64,000 nucleotides of DNA from Rhodocollybia butyracea (GCA_015501585.1 JADNRY010000008.1:248001-312000), one strand, 5' to 3'. Positions 49,749 through 63,392 are shown, numbered from the stretch's first letter. Numbers and translations are program-made. The notes: generated from the sequence alone by a model not told the origin.

Positions 49749-50141
49749 ATACTTTAGGTTAGTATCGTCGTATAGTCCTTGGCAGTCCAGTTGTATGCGG
49801 AGCAACAAGTAATCATTCCATATACATCCGATTATGGCTGACCGTGAGTTCAGTCTTTTTTCCCAGGTAGCAAATATTTCTTTTAGGTGGTTGATAAAAA
49901 CTCTTATCCGTCTTGGGTATGTTCGAAGCTATCAAAGCTATCAACTCCAGTTGACAGAGACCTATGGATCCAGCTTCAGTAAGCCAATCTTATATTTCAG
50001 ATGGTAATTGGTTAGTTTATTCATGTACTATAGAAGTAAGGCGATACAACAATATAATATTTAACAGTACTTAACCGAGTCTAACAAAATACAGAGCCCA
50101 AGGTCTCATTAGATCAAGGCAGACAGAAAATTAGTCAAGCA
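49749..50141. other. Convergent 3' region between SPB4 and the PX-domain gene
   Basis: AT-rich and without genes; it should hold both 3' UTRs. Confidence 0.5.
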
Positions 50142-53100
50142 TCACGGGGATTGAGCAGAAGTCACAGATGTCCGTGTTCTCTGTCGTGAGCGAAGGAGTG
50201 GGCGCATCTGTGAATTTGAGGTTAACAAATACGCACGGAGTTGTACTATAAAAAAACTCACCATCTCCTTGAATATTGGTAGCAAAGCGGGTAACCGCGT
50301 CAACTCAGGCGGGTTTATCAGCTGCGTTCCTTTCGCCCTGCGCTTCTTCGCTGTCGCTGGTAGGGGATTGGAGTCTGTAGAGGGCCCAGAAGGTTGTTGT
50401 CGTTCGAAGCTTGCGGTAGATGAATGTGGCGAAGGACTGGGTGGAAGTGGTTTGGACAATGCAATCAGATGGGGATTCCTGGGTAGTGCTGGAACCGCAG
50501 GTGAATTTTGGCTATCATGTCGGAACTTATAGTTCAACGAAGTCAACGAACGCGAGGCTTTCAAAGGCAATGATTCGTGATGTAAACGTTTTGTGTCGGG
50601 CGGAGGTCGACTCCCAGATCTTGGGGTTGGAACGCGGTGCGAAGTGGCTTGAGTCGCTGAGGTCCGTGACCTTTGCAAGTCGGCTGATTTTGGTGGTGGA
50701 CGCGGAGGACCTTCTTCGCTCTGTTCAGTACTCTCAGAGCCCGAGTCTGAAGCTGTCTCGTATTCAGTTAAGGATTCCTCCTCCGATTCGTCTTCCTCGC
50801 TATCTTGTTCCGCGTCTTCAGCAGCCAAGTCGAACGCATCACCTTGTACAAGATCCCCAAAGCTGATCTCCCCCATCACACCTTCTACCAGTGCCTTCGT
50901 CGCCTGATCTTCCGCGTCCGCACTACTTTGTGCTTGAGTTCGACCAAAACGCCGCCGGATTTTGTCTTCGTACAGGAGCTTCAACTTATAGTGGTACAAG
51001 GCTACCTTATCCACCTCTGCTAGAATCTCGGCCCTTTCAGAGCCTTTATGGGGCAGTAAAAACTCGAGACTAATTGGCTGGCCTAGTCCCTCGCGCATGG
51101 AGGTAAGGAATAGCTCAATCCAGCGCATAAGACTGTCAAACAAGCCCTCGCCCTTTGAATGCACCTTGTGAACAAAGCTATAGAAAGACTGTTCATGTCG
51201 CTGTATAAGGTCAATGAAAGCCTGTACTGTTCGACTGGAGTCCTCCTGAGTTACTGGAACGAATAGTCAGCGACTAGGAATAAGCGACGCTACCACTTCT
51301 ACGTACAATCCTCGGTTTGCTCAACAGTCCTGATGAGATCGCTGATAAAATTTTGAAAATCTCCGATAGAGTCTGCTATGCTGGCTGCCCTGTAAACTTG
51401 TGCCAGAGGAGAATAAAATATTGTTATGATATCCTTTAGCAGTTCTGAAGTGAATCCCTAACAAGACCACCATTCGAGCGATGTTTATAATAATGACAAG
51501 ACATCAACTTGCCTCAAAAACCAGTGCAATCAACTGTTCTTTGTCCTTCAAACGCGAATATAGGTGACCGAGGACCTTCAGGTCCTCATACAACCAAGCA
51601 TCATCGTCTTGTGGCCCATCGTCATCATCTGAGTCGGCCAAATCCTCCCGCTGTCTCATATACACTGCATGCGCCCGGTTAGCCTTGGCCACTCGATGGA
51701 GCTGCGCTCTCGAAAGAGTAGGTTCTTCTCCCGTTCGAAGAACGATCGTGAGCAGGTTCGTTTTCTCAGAGACTGATGATCACGTAGGTAGGGGTGTACT
51801 TTGGAAGAATGGGATTGTACTGACCTGCATCAGCTTTGAACATGTCCTGGATTTCACGGGGAGCGTCAACAAAACGCTTGACTTTCTCGCAGAGCACTGG
51901 ATCGTCAATCTTGATTTTGACAGCTTCGATCTCTTCCTCTAATACTTTGACTTCCTCAGTCAAAGACCCCGTAAACATTCTATAAAAGACTGAGTCTTCG
52001 TGTTTTCAGAGCAGAAGAGAATTCCACACCTCTGAGCCAGACTCCTGCCTCCAAATGGTTGTGCAAGGAATAAATCCAGCATGCCTCAATGGGATAAATG
52101 AGCGCTCGACGTCTGGCTCGTAGTACGGCAACCTACTTCGTATCATTGCAATAGGATTGCTAATCCTGAGCGCAGTTTTCATCATGAAATAGGGCATCAA
52201 CCCATGTAGACGTTTTAAACTTGCGAACGTTTGTGAAGAATTGTCAGAAGCGACTAGTTGGTGGAATACAGTGGAAGCCAAACTAGATATCAGATCGTTA
52301 GTAAAATTTGAATCTTCAAATTTTGAAAACACTTGCGATATTCGAGCCCATTCAAGGACGGCGCGGAAATTAGGTGGAAGATCGCGTACATTGGGTGTCT
52401 CTTTGATTACAGCAAAAACATGGGTTAGTCCATCTGCAGCAATGTGAGCTTCAAATGTAGCCGAAGAAACGTACAAACGTGCCTCGACCCATGATATCTC
52501 CCTTCATATCTTTAACCGCACCTCGCAGATTCTCAACGCGGGCAGCAATCTCTTTTGCAAACTTCTTCCGTCCCTCTTCCCTCATACGATCCGCCTCTTC
52601 ACGCCACTGCGCATCTTCCTGTTCTTCTTGACTGAGCGTAGTCGGGTCAGCCAAGAGGAATGATTTCAAAACGGGAGAAGATGCGATTGTAGGTGATGAT
52701 AACAACGAGTGAAGATATGCTCTTAAAGTAAGGCGATTCTTTTCCCGTGCTAACCGAGAAGCATTTGAATTGTTATGATATGAAGGTGAAGGAGGTGCAT
52801 CTAGGTAGTCTCCGTCCCATGAAGGTGGTGAGGATGAGGCATTGATCGGCGAGGGTACATTGACCACGGTCCGGTCTTTGGCCGGAGGAGGGTTCACATC
52901 CTCTTGAGGATGTGCTTTCCGCAGCTAGACATGATATGAGCATAGGTTTCGGAACACCAGGTTTTAACACAGACTTCGTTTGCAAGTGTCTTAAAGTCAC
53001 CATACCTCCTGGAAACGAACCAGTCGGGGTGATTGGACCGTCGCGTCCGAATGATGAATTCCTATTGACGTTTAGATGATAGACAGAAAGTAAGAAGAGT

Positions 53101-53843
53101 CTGTACCTCGTGAGCTCTACTGCGTACCCTGCCCTTGTCAACAACTGTCCTGACACTGACAATATTGATCTCAAAGATGTCCTTTTCTTTCAGATTTTTT
53201 GCTTCCCTCTTCTTCGCCAAGGCCTCCAAGTGGTCCAGATCCGATTGATTGAGCCGGACAACTTCTTCAGGTTCCACAACCTTTGTAGTCGCTCCCAGGA
53301 ACAATGACAGGTTTCGTTCCAAGCGGGTAAGGAGATTTAATCTAGTCGTTGGCTCCGTCTCATCAGCGTCATCGAAGACAGATGACGCGGATAGATTGCG
53401 CGAAAGCATAGCGCCCATGAACGGCTGAAGCTTGTCAGAGTAGAAGTTGCGCGGAGCAGATGCCATGAAGGGAAAAGTAAGGATAAACTGATGAAACATA
53501 AACCGCAGAAATGGTAGATCGACTGGTGGTATATCTTTCGGTGGGGGACTGAACGGAGGACCTAGATATGAGAATGTAGACACATTATTTGGGGCTGTAG
53601 CACTAATATCGTCGAGTTCACGTGCGAATTCAAGCTGAATTAGTGATTTCTTGAGATAATGGGCACGAAGAGGCGTAAGGATTTCGGTTGAAGGCTGCTG
53701 TTCTTGTGGTTCTGGATGAGATTCTGGAGAAGAAGTTCTTGGAAATTCATGAGCCGGAAGATCTGGAGGTGGAGGCGCAGACCGAGTTGGGCGACGTGGG
53801 CGATGAGCAGCTGGAGGAACAGACATTTCTGCCGCCGACATCG
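50142..53843 (-). CDS. PX-domain protein with PX-associated domains (YPR097W/LEC1 type)
   Basis: Large phosphoinositide-binding membrane-associated protein. ATG 53843 starts MSAAEMSVPPAAHRPRRPTR and a Pro-rich leader. The first fold reads TPLRAHYLKKSLIQLEFARE, PFLRFMFHQFILTFPFMASA and LTRLERNLSLFLGA. The PX domain follows: EFIIRTRRSNHPDW, FVSRRYGDFKTLANELRK (basic pocket RRY). The helical PX-associated part includes FTGSLTEEVKVLEEEIEAVK and SFYSFVHKVHSKGEGLFDSL. The acidic, then Ser/Pro-rich C-terminus is disordered (ESLTEYETASDSGSES). Many short introns. It shares a 98-bp promoter with NHP2. An upstream in-frame ATG at 53955 overlaps the NHP2 start and is unlikely. Confidence 0.85.
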
Positions 53844-53941
53844 TCAATGTCGCAAGTAGCGCAGTCAAGACGAATTTAGCGCCCGTTGATGACGAAACGG
53901 CAGTCCAACGGCAGGCATTTCCTTTCCTTCTTACCGCAATA
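53844..53941. promoter_or_regulatory. Compact bidirectional promoter (PX gene / NHP2)
   Basis: Only 98 bp separate the two divergent start codons, so the untranslated leaders and core promoters must be very short or overlap. Confidence 0.6.
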
Positions 53942-54660
53942 ATGGCTGGCGACAAGAGCGAGAAGAGAGAAAAAAAGAGAAAACAAGTAGAAGAGGATGT
54001 TGACGGAGATGCAAAAATGGACGATGGCAGCAGTGTATGTCTTGTTTTGCGCTCATTTGTGCAACTTTTTCACCAACGCTTTTATCAGCCCAAAAAGGCC
54101 AAGAAGGAAAGCACAGAAATATCGATGCCTATTGAAGACCTTTCTCCGTTGGCAAAGCCTCTTGCGCAGAAAAAGCTGCTGAAGAAACTGAACAAGACCA
54201 TCAAAAAAGGTAGCCAAAAGCATTATTGTGCTGCGTCTGTACGCTTATGAGCATTTACTCAGCTTCAAAGGCTCGTCAGGTGAAGAGAGGCGTCAAAGAA
54301 GTCGTAAAAGGTATACGCAAGGGAGAGAAAGGGTACGTTGAATCTTTTAAATCGTTTCACTGTCTAAAGTCTATCAGATTACTTGTCCTAGCTGCCGACA
54401 TCAGTCCCATCGATATTATCTCACATTTACCTGTTCTCAGCGAGGAGGCTCAGATACCGTACGTGTTTGTCGCGTCCAAAGAGGAACTGGGCTTTGCAAG
54501 TTCAACAAAAAGGCCTACATCTTGTGTGTTAATATGCCCAGACCAGAAAAAGAAGGCGAAACGAAAGGAAGGAGTAGACGACAAAGACGATGATTACCGC
54601 GAGTTGTACGACGAGTGCTACAAGGAAGTAGAGAAATTGGATACTCAGATTGTTTTTTAG
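53942..54660 (+). CDS. NHP2: H/ACA ribonucleoprotein subunit NHP2
   Basis: L7Ae-family RNA-binding subunit of H/ACA snoRNPs, which guide pseudouridylation of rRNA. ATG 53942 begins MAGDKSEKREKKRKQVEEDV; the intron at about 54034-54090 leads into PKKAKKESTEISMPIEDLSP and LAKPLAQKKLLKKLNKTIKK. The L7Ae core shows RGVKEVVKGIRKGEKG, LLVLAADISPIDIISHLPVL, IPYVFVASKEELG and TSCVLICP. The tail ends DECYKEVEKLDTQIVF at 54660. The order and length match Nhp2 of other fungi, with an extended lysine-rich N-terminus. Confidence 0.94.
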
Positions 54661-54787
54661 TGTAAAGTACATGCTATTACTATTTACAGAATTTCTGATC
54701 AATCGAAAGAATTGTCGGCCCGGTATTTTTCAGTTTGCCTCCTACTTTCACAGCTCCTTTTAATTCCTCGTTCCCCTATACTATTAA

Positions 54788-56603
54788 ATGGCTTCTGCTG
54801 CGAAATCCAAGCCAGCCAATGGCTCTTCTGCCAAAGGAAAAGCCTCGGCAGCCAACACAAATGGTACAACTACTCCAGTCTCCGTTGCCAGCGAAAAGAA
54901 AGACACGTTGGAAGCCCCTGCTGTCTCTGGCGGTAAGCCAGGTAAGCGACACGTAGCAAATCATTCATCTTTCCACTTGCTGATGCTCATGACTTCAAGA
55001 CAAAAAATTGTACGATGTAGAGCAGGACAAGCTTAAGACGGAAATTGATGCCCTCCAGGTTAAACTGGCAAGTACTTTCCACTCCAGCTCTTCGTCCGCT
55101 CACACGCTGTTCTCCAGTCAGCCGTAAAGGATAAAATCTCCATTGCTACGAAAGGCGGAGCTGGAAATGAGAAACGGACTGCTCTTAGAGCTGAACTCGA
55201 TGAAATTCGAGGAAAACAGTCCAACAACAAGGCTTCTCGGAGTAAAGTCCTTGACCAGGTAAAGGCTTACAACGAATCCATCAACAAAAAGGTATATATT
55301 CCCATCAACTTTTCCTTTCAAAGTCTCATCGTCCTGCAGATCAAGGACTTGCAGGCCTCAAAAGGCAAGATACCCTTCAAGTCCGTGGCCGAACTTGACA
55401 CACACGTCAAGTACGTTTCCTCCTTCCACGTTTGCACTTGTACTTACACATTCTCGTAGAAACCTAGAGAAACAAATTGACTCTGGAACCCTTAAAATCG
55501 CCGACGAAAAGCGCGCACTTGCTGAAATAACTTCATGCAAGCGCAATCGCCGTGCCCTTGACGCCTTCCAGACCGACCAGCAGTCTATCGAAGCCGACCG
55601 TGCCGCCGTCGACGAACTGAAAAAGCAGCTTGATGACCCGGATTTCAAAGCGACCTCTGACCGTTACGACAAGATCAAGCAAGAACTTGACGAGCTCAAG
55701 AAGGAAGAGGACGCTTTATATGCCAACCGATCAAAACTCTTCGAGGAGCGCGACGCTTTGCAGGCCCAGGTCAACACCTTGTACAATGAGCGACGGCAGT
55801 CGACAACCAATTTCCGGGAAGCAAACGACCGCTACTGGAATAAGGTGAACGAAGACCGAGCTCGTCGTGCTGAAAAAATGCGTTCCCAGAGAGCTGCTGA
55901 GGAGCTAGAGAAGAAGCAGGAGATCGCACAGCGGTTACGAGAGGAAGCCGAGACCCCGGCTTATCAGGCGCAGATTGAGGACTGTCAGACCCTCATCGAC
56001 TCGTTTTCTGGAAAGTCGACCGGCAACGTCACTCTGAAGAGTACACCTCTGCTAGAGAAGCAGGAGTTGACTGGTGTTGCCAAGTTGGAGATACGAAAGG
56101 TTGAGACTGTCCCGGAAGGTGCTGTCATGCGGAAAAAGAAGGGCGAGGATGACGATGCTTACTTTGTAGGCAAAGGAAAGAGCAAGGGTAAGAAAGCTCC
56201 TGCCAAGGCGAATGGTACCCCCACCGAGAGCTCGCAGCTCAACCTACCATTCTCCACTCTCTCCGCCCTTCTCAACTTTTCCATTCCTCCTCCTACATCT
56301 AGCGCGGACATCCCCCGCGTTATCGAAAACCTCAAAACGAAAAAGGAATGGTTTGAGGGTAATCAGGCTCGCCAGACAGCATCCAACATTGCTAAAGCTG
56401 AGGCTGAAATTCTGCGGCTCACTGGTTCGAGTAAAGATGTTCAATCTCCCGAGATTGTCGATGACCTGACACCTCCAAATGGTGGTGGCGAGCGACCTGC
56501 ATCTCCTGCTCCTACTCCCAGTTCATCTGACCCTACATCTCTTCCGGTGCCGAGTGAGGAAGTTGATGACAAGCTCGAGGAGACTGTATCTGAGGAGTCA
56601 TAG
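54788..56603 (+). CDS. BFR1: Nuclear segregation protein Bfr1 homologue (coiled coil)
   Basis: mRNP/polysome-associated coiled-coil protein linked to secretion and ploidy maintenance in yeast. ATG 54788 is followed by an Ala/Ser/Lys-rich leader; coiled-coil blocks include KLYDVEQDKLKTEIDALQVK, KGKIPFKSVAELDTHVKNLE, RALAEITSCKRNRRALDAFQ and FREANDRYWNKVNEDRARRA. The C-terminal part has a Ser/Pro-rich tail ending KLEETVSEES. The final exon (from about 55461) is long and uninterrupted. Earlier exons are split by five short introns. It is convergent with the AMPK beta gene. Confidence 0.92.
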
Positions 56604-56878
56604 AACTTTAAAGCTGTTATTTAATTGTTTTTCCGTGGATGGTAAGGATCTTTATATCTGCTACAAAAAAGCTTCTCGTACAATCTATGTCTGCCGCTCT
56701 TTGCCTGGAACATCTAGCTAAGTTCAAACACAGTTCGAATGTGAATTCTATGGTCGTACAAATATTCCTTAAATAAATGGTATAAGAAGAAAAGGGGTAA
56801 CAACAAAGGCGGAAGAAGCAAGCAAAAAAAAAGCATGTCACATACGTCCTTACATTCATTTCGACTCCTTTGCCTACT

Positions 56879-58428
56879 CTAGGCACTCGTGTAATAAACA
56901 GTCGTGAGATATTTTTTCCGATATCTCACCGTAGATGCAATAGCTAGAACACCATCGTTAATGGCGGTCGTAGAAAGGTGATGCAACACGGCATGGGAAG
57001 GAACGGGTAAGACAGATGCATCGTCGGCGATGGAAGCAAAGGCCAATGCATTAGCTGCTGCGCTTGCGGATGTTGTGTCATCCTCTATGACCGGGACCAT
57101 CCGTTCTGGGTCCGCTGCCCTCAGACCGAAACTACGAGTGATATCTGTACCACTAGCAGTGGTAACCGGTAAGGGACGTGAAACAATCGCAGAATAGACA
57201 TCTGCGTCTCTCGGATCCTTATCCTTTCCACCCCGTTTGCGACGATCTGAGGAACGGCCGACAGTCTGCGAAAGGCTTGTGTTTAGAATGAGCTTGTCGA
57301 GATAGCGCGGTAGATATGGGATGGCGGGGTGCTTTGGTGACGGCGTGAAGCCTGTTTGGACAACAGGACCAACTCCAGAACGCAGCCGCATCTGCTGCAT
57401 TTCCAGTTGCAACGCTGCTAGAGCGAGATAGTTTTCTTCTTCGGTAAATGCCTCTATAAGCTCTAGAGGGATCTCCGTAGTCCACTGCAGGGTGTGCGGA
57501 CCCACGTCTTCCAGGTCTTGATCATAGTCACTATTGTCAGTGCTAGCGCTCCAGAAACTGCGTCCGAGGCTCAAGCGACCGAGAGGAAAGAGATCACGAT
57601 CAAGTGGACGCTGAGGACTGACTATGACCGGCGAAGCAACAGTGGGAGAATTGTTTGCCGAGAGTTCAACGGTTATGTAGTTGGCCAGACTGCCTAGGTC
57701 ATCGACAGCTTGTGGAAGATTACTATCAACGCGCCATTGGCCATCGACGAAGAAACGAAAATGATGAGTCCCAGGCGGAAGGGATATTGTTGTGGAAAAG
57801 ATGGAATCGGCTCTGGCACGCGACAGATAAGAATACGGAGTTGCTTAAAAACGTAGATATATACATACTCTTCTTTATCCATCATCGTCTTGACATTGCC
57901 ATTCTCTGCCGCATGGACGAGAAAAACAGATGTGCCGCCTTCGTGCCAGTAAATTTTCTTATCGATGTTACCAGCGGCTGGCTCGGGGCTTTCTTCGTTT
58001 TCGTCTCCGTCTGGGCCAGCGAGCAACATTGGGATCGATGAACGGATAATAATCGGAGCGGAAGAAAGGTCTGAATCAGGTTCTGATTCTGATTGATTTG
58101 GGGACTCGGAAGTCAACTCTGGAGGCGGCGAGATAGACTCGAAGGCGACAACGCGAGGAACGGAAGGAACATAATGCAATTGAGCTTCATGTTGGACGCG
58201 TTTAACGTTTTGTTCAAGGGTGCTTGTTTGTTGTGCATATCTGACCTCTTTTTTCTCCTGGCGCTGAGGAATTGTGCGTGGTTCTGAGGCCAGAGGATGG
58301 TTGATGAGGTCTGGAAGATCCAGAGAGGTTCCCCTTCTTTTTATTGGGGCTGATTGAGTGTCCGCTGGAAGTCTACGAACCTTACCAGTGGGAGATTTCG
58401 AGGAGCTGGAACTTGCACTGTTGCCCAT
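56879..58428 (-). CDS. SNF1/AMPK complex beta subunit (Gal83/Sip2 type)
   Basis: Scaffold subunit of the energy-sensing SNF1 kinase. ATG 58428 starts MGNSASSSSSKSPTGK; Gly2 and Ser5-6 fit an N-myristoylation site. A disordered linker precedes the glycogen-binding CBM48 module (YWHEGGTSVFLVHAAENGN, TISLPPGTHHFRFFVDGQWR, DDLGSLANYITVEL). The C-terminal ASC domain, which binds the alpha and gamma subunits, reads TEIPLELIEAFTEEENYLAL, AIPYLPRYLDKLILN, SVLPVPSHAVLHHLSTTAI and STVRYRKKYLTTVYYTS. One intron near 57795-57880 splits the CBM48. The ASC domain carries a longer Ser/Asp-rich insertion than yeast Gal83. Confidence 0.92.
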
Positions 58429-60367
58429 GGTAGAAGAGCAAAGAGAAGCTGGCGTGACGCGTGACGGGTTTGTTTCCTGTGGCGTTAACTAATCAAAAGC
58501 TTCTTTGAATGTGAAGAAGCTTTTTATGGTATATCACGGTAACAGTACTACGGTTCCCGATTTTAAAAACCCGCGCTTGTACTCTGAGCTTTCCAGAAAC
58601 ATTCAGTCAACTATGAATTGAATCCCGAATGGCCTTAGACTTGCTCTTGCTGTGTTCACCCTTTTTTTGAGCATGTCAACCCTAAATCAGCATCTAGACC
58701 ATGCGAACTGGTCTATACCCGACGCTTTCAATTGGAACGGAGACTGCACCGTCACCGTCCCACTTACTTAGCTTTTGAATCACTCTCAACTTTGATTAAA
58801 TTACACTATCAGTCCCCCAAAACATTAATGAATTTGATTGAGGGTGCACTTTTTTATACATCTATGCATAAATGTATGCTGTTTCTTGATATCCAACAAA
58901 TATTCTTACGTGCCATAAAGCTTCCCCCAAAAACTCTTCAGAGATGTCAAGTCAGCAAACGGAGCTGGTTTTCGAGTTGTCCACACCGGTACCTAGATAG
59001 CAGTTAGGAACCAGAAGGCGCTCCTCCGTGACATTCAAGGCATCGCTGTTGAAGTTTGGGAGTCTAGAATGAGCCTAGAGCACAATTGACCAGAACAGAG
59101 TCATTGCATGCTCGCAGCACCTCTGGAAGTTTGGGGTTCAGAAAAACGAACATTCTTATACGCTCTACTAGTTTGCTTATACTTTATTAGTATTTGGGGT
59201 TCAGCACATCCAGGTCAAGTCTGATCCCTTCAAGACGTCCTTTGCTAAGAGCAAGGAGAAGATATGACACTCGAAAACTCCTCCGGCAGTAAGTATATTC
59301 GTGATCTCATTGCTTGGGTGTAAAATTTGAAGGCTTTCTACCCAGGTACCCAGGTCCCACTGCAATTCAGTAGTCAAACTAGGCGAGGATGGGAAGTCTA
59401 GCCAATGAATTCAACTTCACTCCAAGAGCCGCAGAGGTTTTGGATCTTGGCGCTAAATCAACTACTGAGACATAGCACACTTGTACCAACTTCACTGGTA
59501 ACAGCTACGTCGAGTTTGGTAGGGCCTGTGTACTAGGTATACTCCGAGTAAGCTGGTGAGCACTGAGCAAGCTATTGCTGTAGTGGTCTGTGGATTCTGA
59601 TAATCATATATTTATCCCAATGACCGGGTTCCCTGGTTGGGATGAATGTCGAGGTGAGCTTTCTTTCAGTCGCAAACAACGACACAAGCTCATAGAAGGA
59701 GGGACACGCGAAGTTCTTTGAGCTCGGATTCGGATTCGGTTGACCCTTGCTGTGTCTAATCTTCTCGTACTTCTGATTTACGCTAACCCTAATGGTAAGA
59801 TGATTTTTATTCGCAGGGACGAATCTCTTGTAGAACGCATTTTCAAAAGAAGTAGCTTGAGCTCGCCGGACCGATGAAAAAGTGCCTCGCCATACATCAG
59901 AATCTCTGTTAGATTTGCGTCTCTTGAGACATGTCCTACCCACCTACCTACCTAATGTTACAGTAAGAAACTACAGGAAACAACGTTGTAATCTAAATTT
60001 GTAGTCTCAAGTTGCAAGTGAATTGTTAAGAGCGACTTGAGGAGTTTCCGCTTTGAGCCGCATATGCTCAGCTTTGACTCGCTATGTGTGCGTATATATA
60101 TAGATATAGATAGATATGGTTAGGAAAACAATTCTTCAAACTACAGAATTAAAGAGCGTAGGACGACGAGAGTTCGGCAAGAGATATAATACAGAGTACC
60201 AGGTCAGGGATCGCAAGAAGAAACGAGGAGAATAAAACAGGCAAGTCAGAAAGTTAGAGGAAATATTAAGGTAATTGATAATTCACATAAACGCAACGAC
60301 CCAAAGCATATACAGAAAAATCCAAAAAAAAGCAGACCTCTACAATTTCCTCCACTTATCCCCTTGT
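58429..60367. other. 1.9-kb gene-poor interval between AMPK beta and RFX genes
   Basis: I found no intact gene. Short frames at 59230-59520 look like fragments of a decayed coding sequence but match no family I know. A TA/GATA-rich simple repeat sits at 60091-60118. The left end should hold the AMPK beta promoter. Confidence 0.45.
60091..60118. repeat. TA/GATA simple repeat
   Basis: TATATATA followed by repeats of GATATA and GATA; a short microsatellite. Confidence 0.6.
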
Positions 60368-63300
60368 CTATTCTGTTTTCACCGCTTCTGAATCGCTGGT
60401 ATGTTCCGGTTCACTGCCAGGTGTCGCAGATGCCGCCATTCCCATGTCTTGAGAGAAAGAACCCGAGACGTCAAACGCATTTCCTGAGCCTGAGAAATCA
60501 GGGAATGCAAGATCGTTTTGTACGTTGGGTAGAGGGTTCTCCTGTGACGAAGAAGTATCCATGTAAGAAAGCGAACCATAGGCATCCGAGTTAAATGTCG
60601 AAGAAGATGGATCCAAGGAGCCTGCTGGGAAAGCATCGTTTTGAAGGGCAGCGAGCATACTGGATGTTGTTGGGGTATTCGCCATAAGATGTTGTGGCCT
60701 AACGTCCATTGCATTGAAGCTTTCTTGCCCTGCCATTGGCGACAGTGAAAAGAATTGTTGTTGCATCACCGGCTCAACCGATGCGGCGACTGAATTTGTG
60801 GAAAGGGCGACACTTCGAAGGACATTGACGGCAATCCAGTCACTGGAAGTGATATTTAGCTATAAGTAGTAAAAGACGATTGCAGCTGGGCACTCACTCC
60901 AAGAATAATTTTAATATTTGAAATGCTCCGAAAGCTGGATCACTTCGGATTGTCTGTGAAATGTCAGCATAGGTAAAGCAACCGATGTGAAAACAGGCTC
61001 ACCAAGTCCCTCATAACCTGACTGGTAACATATCCCCATCGAATGAGGACACTCCGTGAACTCATAGTGCTTCTCTCCTCCCCACCATGGCCAGCACGGC
61101 TGCTACCCATCAGCCTTTCGCAGCACTTGTCGGCCCAACTCATAACCTCTCGAACTGGCTCATTGCTTTTGGGAAGACTATCCATCAACGCCACAAATTC
61201 AACTTCTAATAGCTGCACCAAATCCTCATGGCGGCAGTTGCACACGAGCGCGGACTGGTTGCGAACAGATTCAAAATCTACTTTTTGCCAGGATCGTCGC
61301 ATCTCTGCAAGTTGCTTTTGGTTTGTAAGAACAGTGTTTAGTGCCTGAGTGACTTGATAAATATCCAAGAATCGCACTGGGAAGCAAAACGTATCAGGAA
61401 TAGAAAAAATTCAGCAACACTCTGATGTATCGACCAATTCACTTACAAACAAGATGGCCAAATCTTGCTCCCAATTCAACCTTGGGTTCCACAAATGTAT
61501 TGCCGTAATCACTCAAAGCCACCAATAGAATCTTTTCCATTTTGTTAGCAAACTGACGGAGGTTGGCCAACGATCCCGACGGGATTGGAGAGAGCATTTG
61601 GGAGCGTAGGATCTCGAGGATTTCCTGAAAAGTGACAAGTTAGTAAGGTCGAGAGCTAGGTTTGCGCTGACACGTACATCGTATACAATTGCATCCGCCT
61701 TTGCCATAAGACCAGCAATAGCAGGTGCATGGACAATTTCCCGATGATTGCCGCCTAAACTGGACCAAAACGTCCTGAGATTGATCTCGAATTGGTCAAA
61801 ACGGAACAATCTAACGTTTTCCAACAAGAGATCAAGATGGTCTTGGAACCATGACCAGACCTCCCTTGCCGCGATACTATGTGGAGATGTAGAACTGGCA
61901 CCCACAGCTTCTTCAATAGAAGGGAAATGGAGAAACTGTCGCACAGATACTGGCTGAGGAGATGCGAGATATGGGACTGAGGCACTGGAAGGGGAGGATT
62001 GGGAGGAGACTGTGAGGTTGGAATCGGCCTGAGGATGACGGCGGATGGATGCTTGTGGAGGGAAATTACCCTGAGGACGTTGAGCGGACTGGGCTTGAGA
62101 GAGTAGAGTAGCCGCGGTGGGTGTTTTGTCACTAAAGTCCTGAGAGAAAACCGGCTGCTTAGTCTCTCCCGAAAGCGTAAGGGAGCTCCTCTTCGACACT
62201 CCAGCGGAAGGAATGCCTTCAGAGTCCGCATCATCATCGTCCTCGTCTGAACGTTCCTCTCCCTTTGATTGGTCTTGTGCTTGACGTGCCGCATTAACTG
62301 AAGGCTGTCCAGCATGATTGTTCGACTTGTGAATATAATCCTGGAGCCATTCGGCCTCCGCCGAGGTAGCAGGACGTATACCACAATCTAATATCAGCGG
62401 CGTGATGATGAGAAAACTGGATGATGAACCAAGACAGTATATTGCTTACAATGATATTTGCTGTTTCCTCTAACCCCAAGACGGCGAGTTTTGATGGTCG
62501 GGAAACACAATCGAATAGCCTTTCCCAAAGTTGCCGTGTTTATGTGAGGGATTCCGTATTGGTCGCAGACTCGACGATAGGAAAAGTAGAGACCTTGTCG
62601 AGGGACATTTCCATCGGGATATGGTGCATAATTGGCCGTGAGCCTTAAAAAAAGATATGAGACATTGACAACAGAGGCATAAATAAGACGCACCATGCTT
62701 GAACGAAAATCTGCTTGGCCCTGTCTGAAGCACTAGTTGTCGTGGCGGCACGAACGTTGGCCGCCAGCTTTTCCAAGGTCTGGTCATTGCTGAGGGTCAT
62801 GCGGCCAAAAGCCCCAGCAGCATGAACTGCATCCTGGCTGGGCGCCATTGTATGCTGCGGCGCGCCGCCGTACAAATTCATGGTATGGTATTCAGGGGAT
62901 GGACCAAGAAACATGGCGATATCCTCTGTTTCGCTGGACGAGGAATGAACGCTGTCTGAATCTCTGGGATAGGGGGAGGCCTGAACTCTTGCTCGCAGAT
63001 GGCTGGGGCGCAGAGTGTTCTTGAGGGCAGGGTTTGTGATATTATGATTTGGTGGCGACTGGGAGAAAAGAAGATCAGCTTTGAGCGTAAAAAGAACAGC
63101 CAAAGATTCGCACAGGGTCGCCGTGAAGAAGATTATTATGTTGGCCAAGATGATAAGTAGCACGGTAAATCTCCTCTGGAGAAGGTCCCAGGCCCATTCT
63201 GGACAGACCATGCGAAGACTGGGGCCTTGAAGACGACGAATGTGTGGAAGACGAGGACACAGAATCGGACCGGGAATGCGAGTGGAGGGGAAGAAAGTCA

Positions 63301-63392
63301 AGAGGCATGTTGGCTTGCATCATCTGCATATTCACTGCGGCCATGTTGGAATTAACGAAAGATATTGGGGCGGACCAGCCGAAAGTTGGCAA
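60368..63392 (-). CDS. RFX-family winged-helix transcription factor
   Basis: Nuclear regulator related to yeast Crt1/Rfx1 and fission yeast Sak1, which control DNA damage and cell-cycle genes. ATG 63392 starts MPTFGWSAPISFVNSNMAAV; a later ATG at 63344 is possible. The disordered N-terminus carries SPSPEYHTMNLYGG-like Ser/Pro stretches. The RFX DNA-binding domain reads WLTANYAPYPDGNVPRQGLY, FSYRRVCDQYGIPHINTATL, GKAIRLCFPTIKTRRLG and VRGNSKYHYCGIR. The extended dimerisation region follows (VWSWFQDHLDLLLENVRLFR, RFLDIYQVTQALNTVLTNQK). The C-terminus is Ser/Pro/Gln-rich and ends SDSEAVKTE at 60368. Splicing uses several 50-60 bp introns. Confidence 0.92.

Noticed and set aside
53844..53955. Upstream start of the PX gene at 53955
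   Set aside because: It would overlap the NHP2 start codon on the other strand; the ATG at 53843 fits a 98-bp divergent promoter.
59572..59943. 123-codon minus-strand frame
   Set aside because: The composition looks random and matches no family; surrounding sequence appears decayed.
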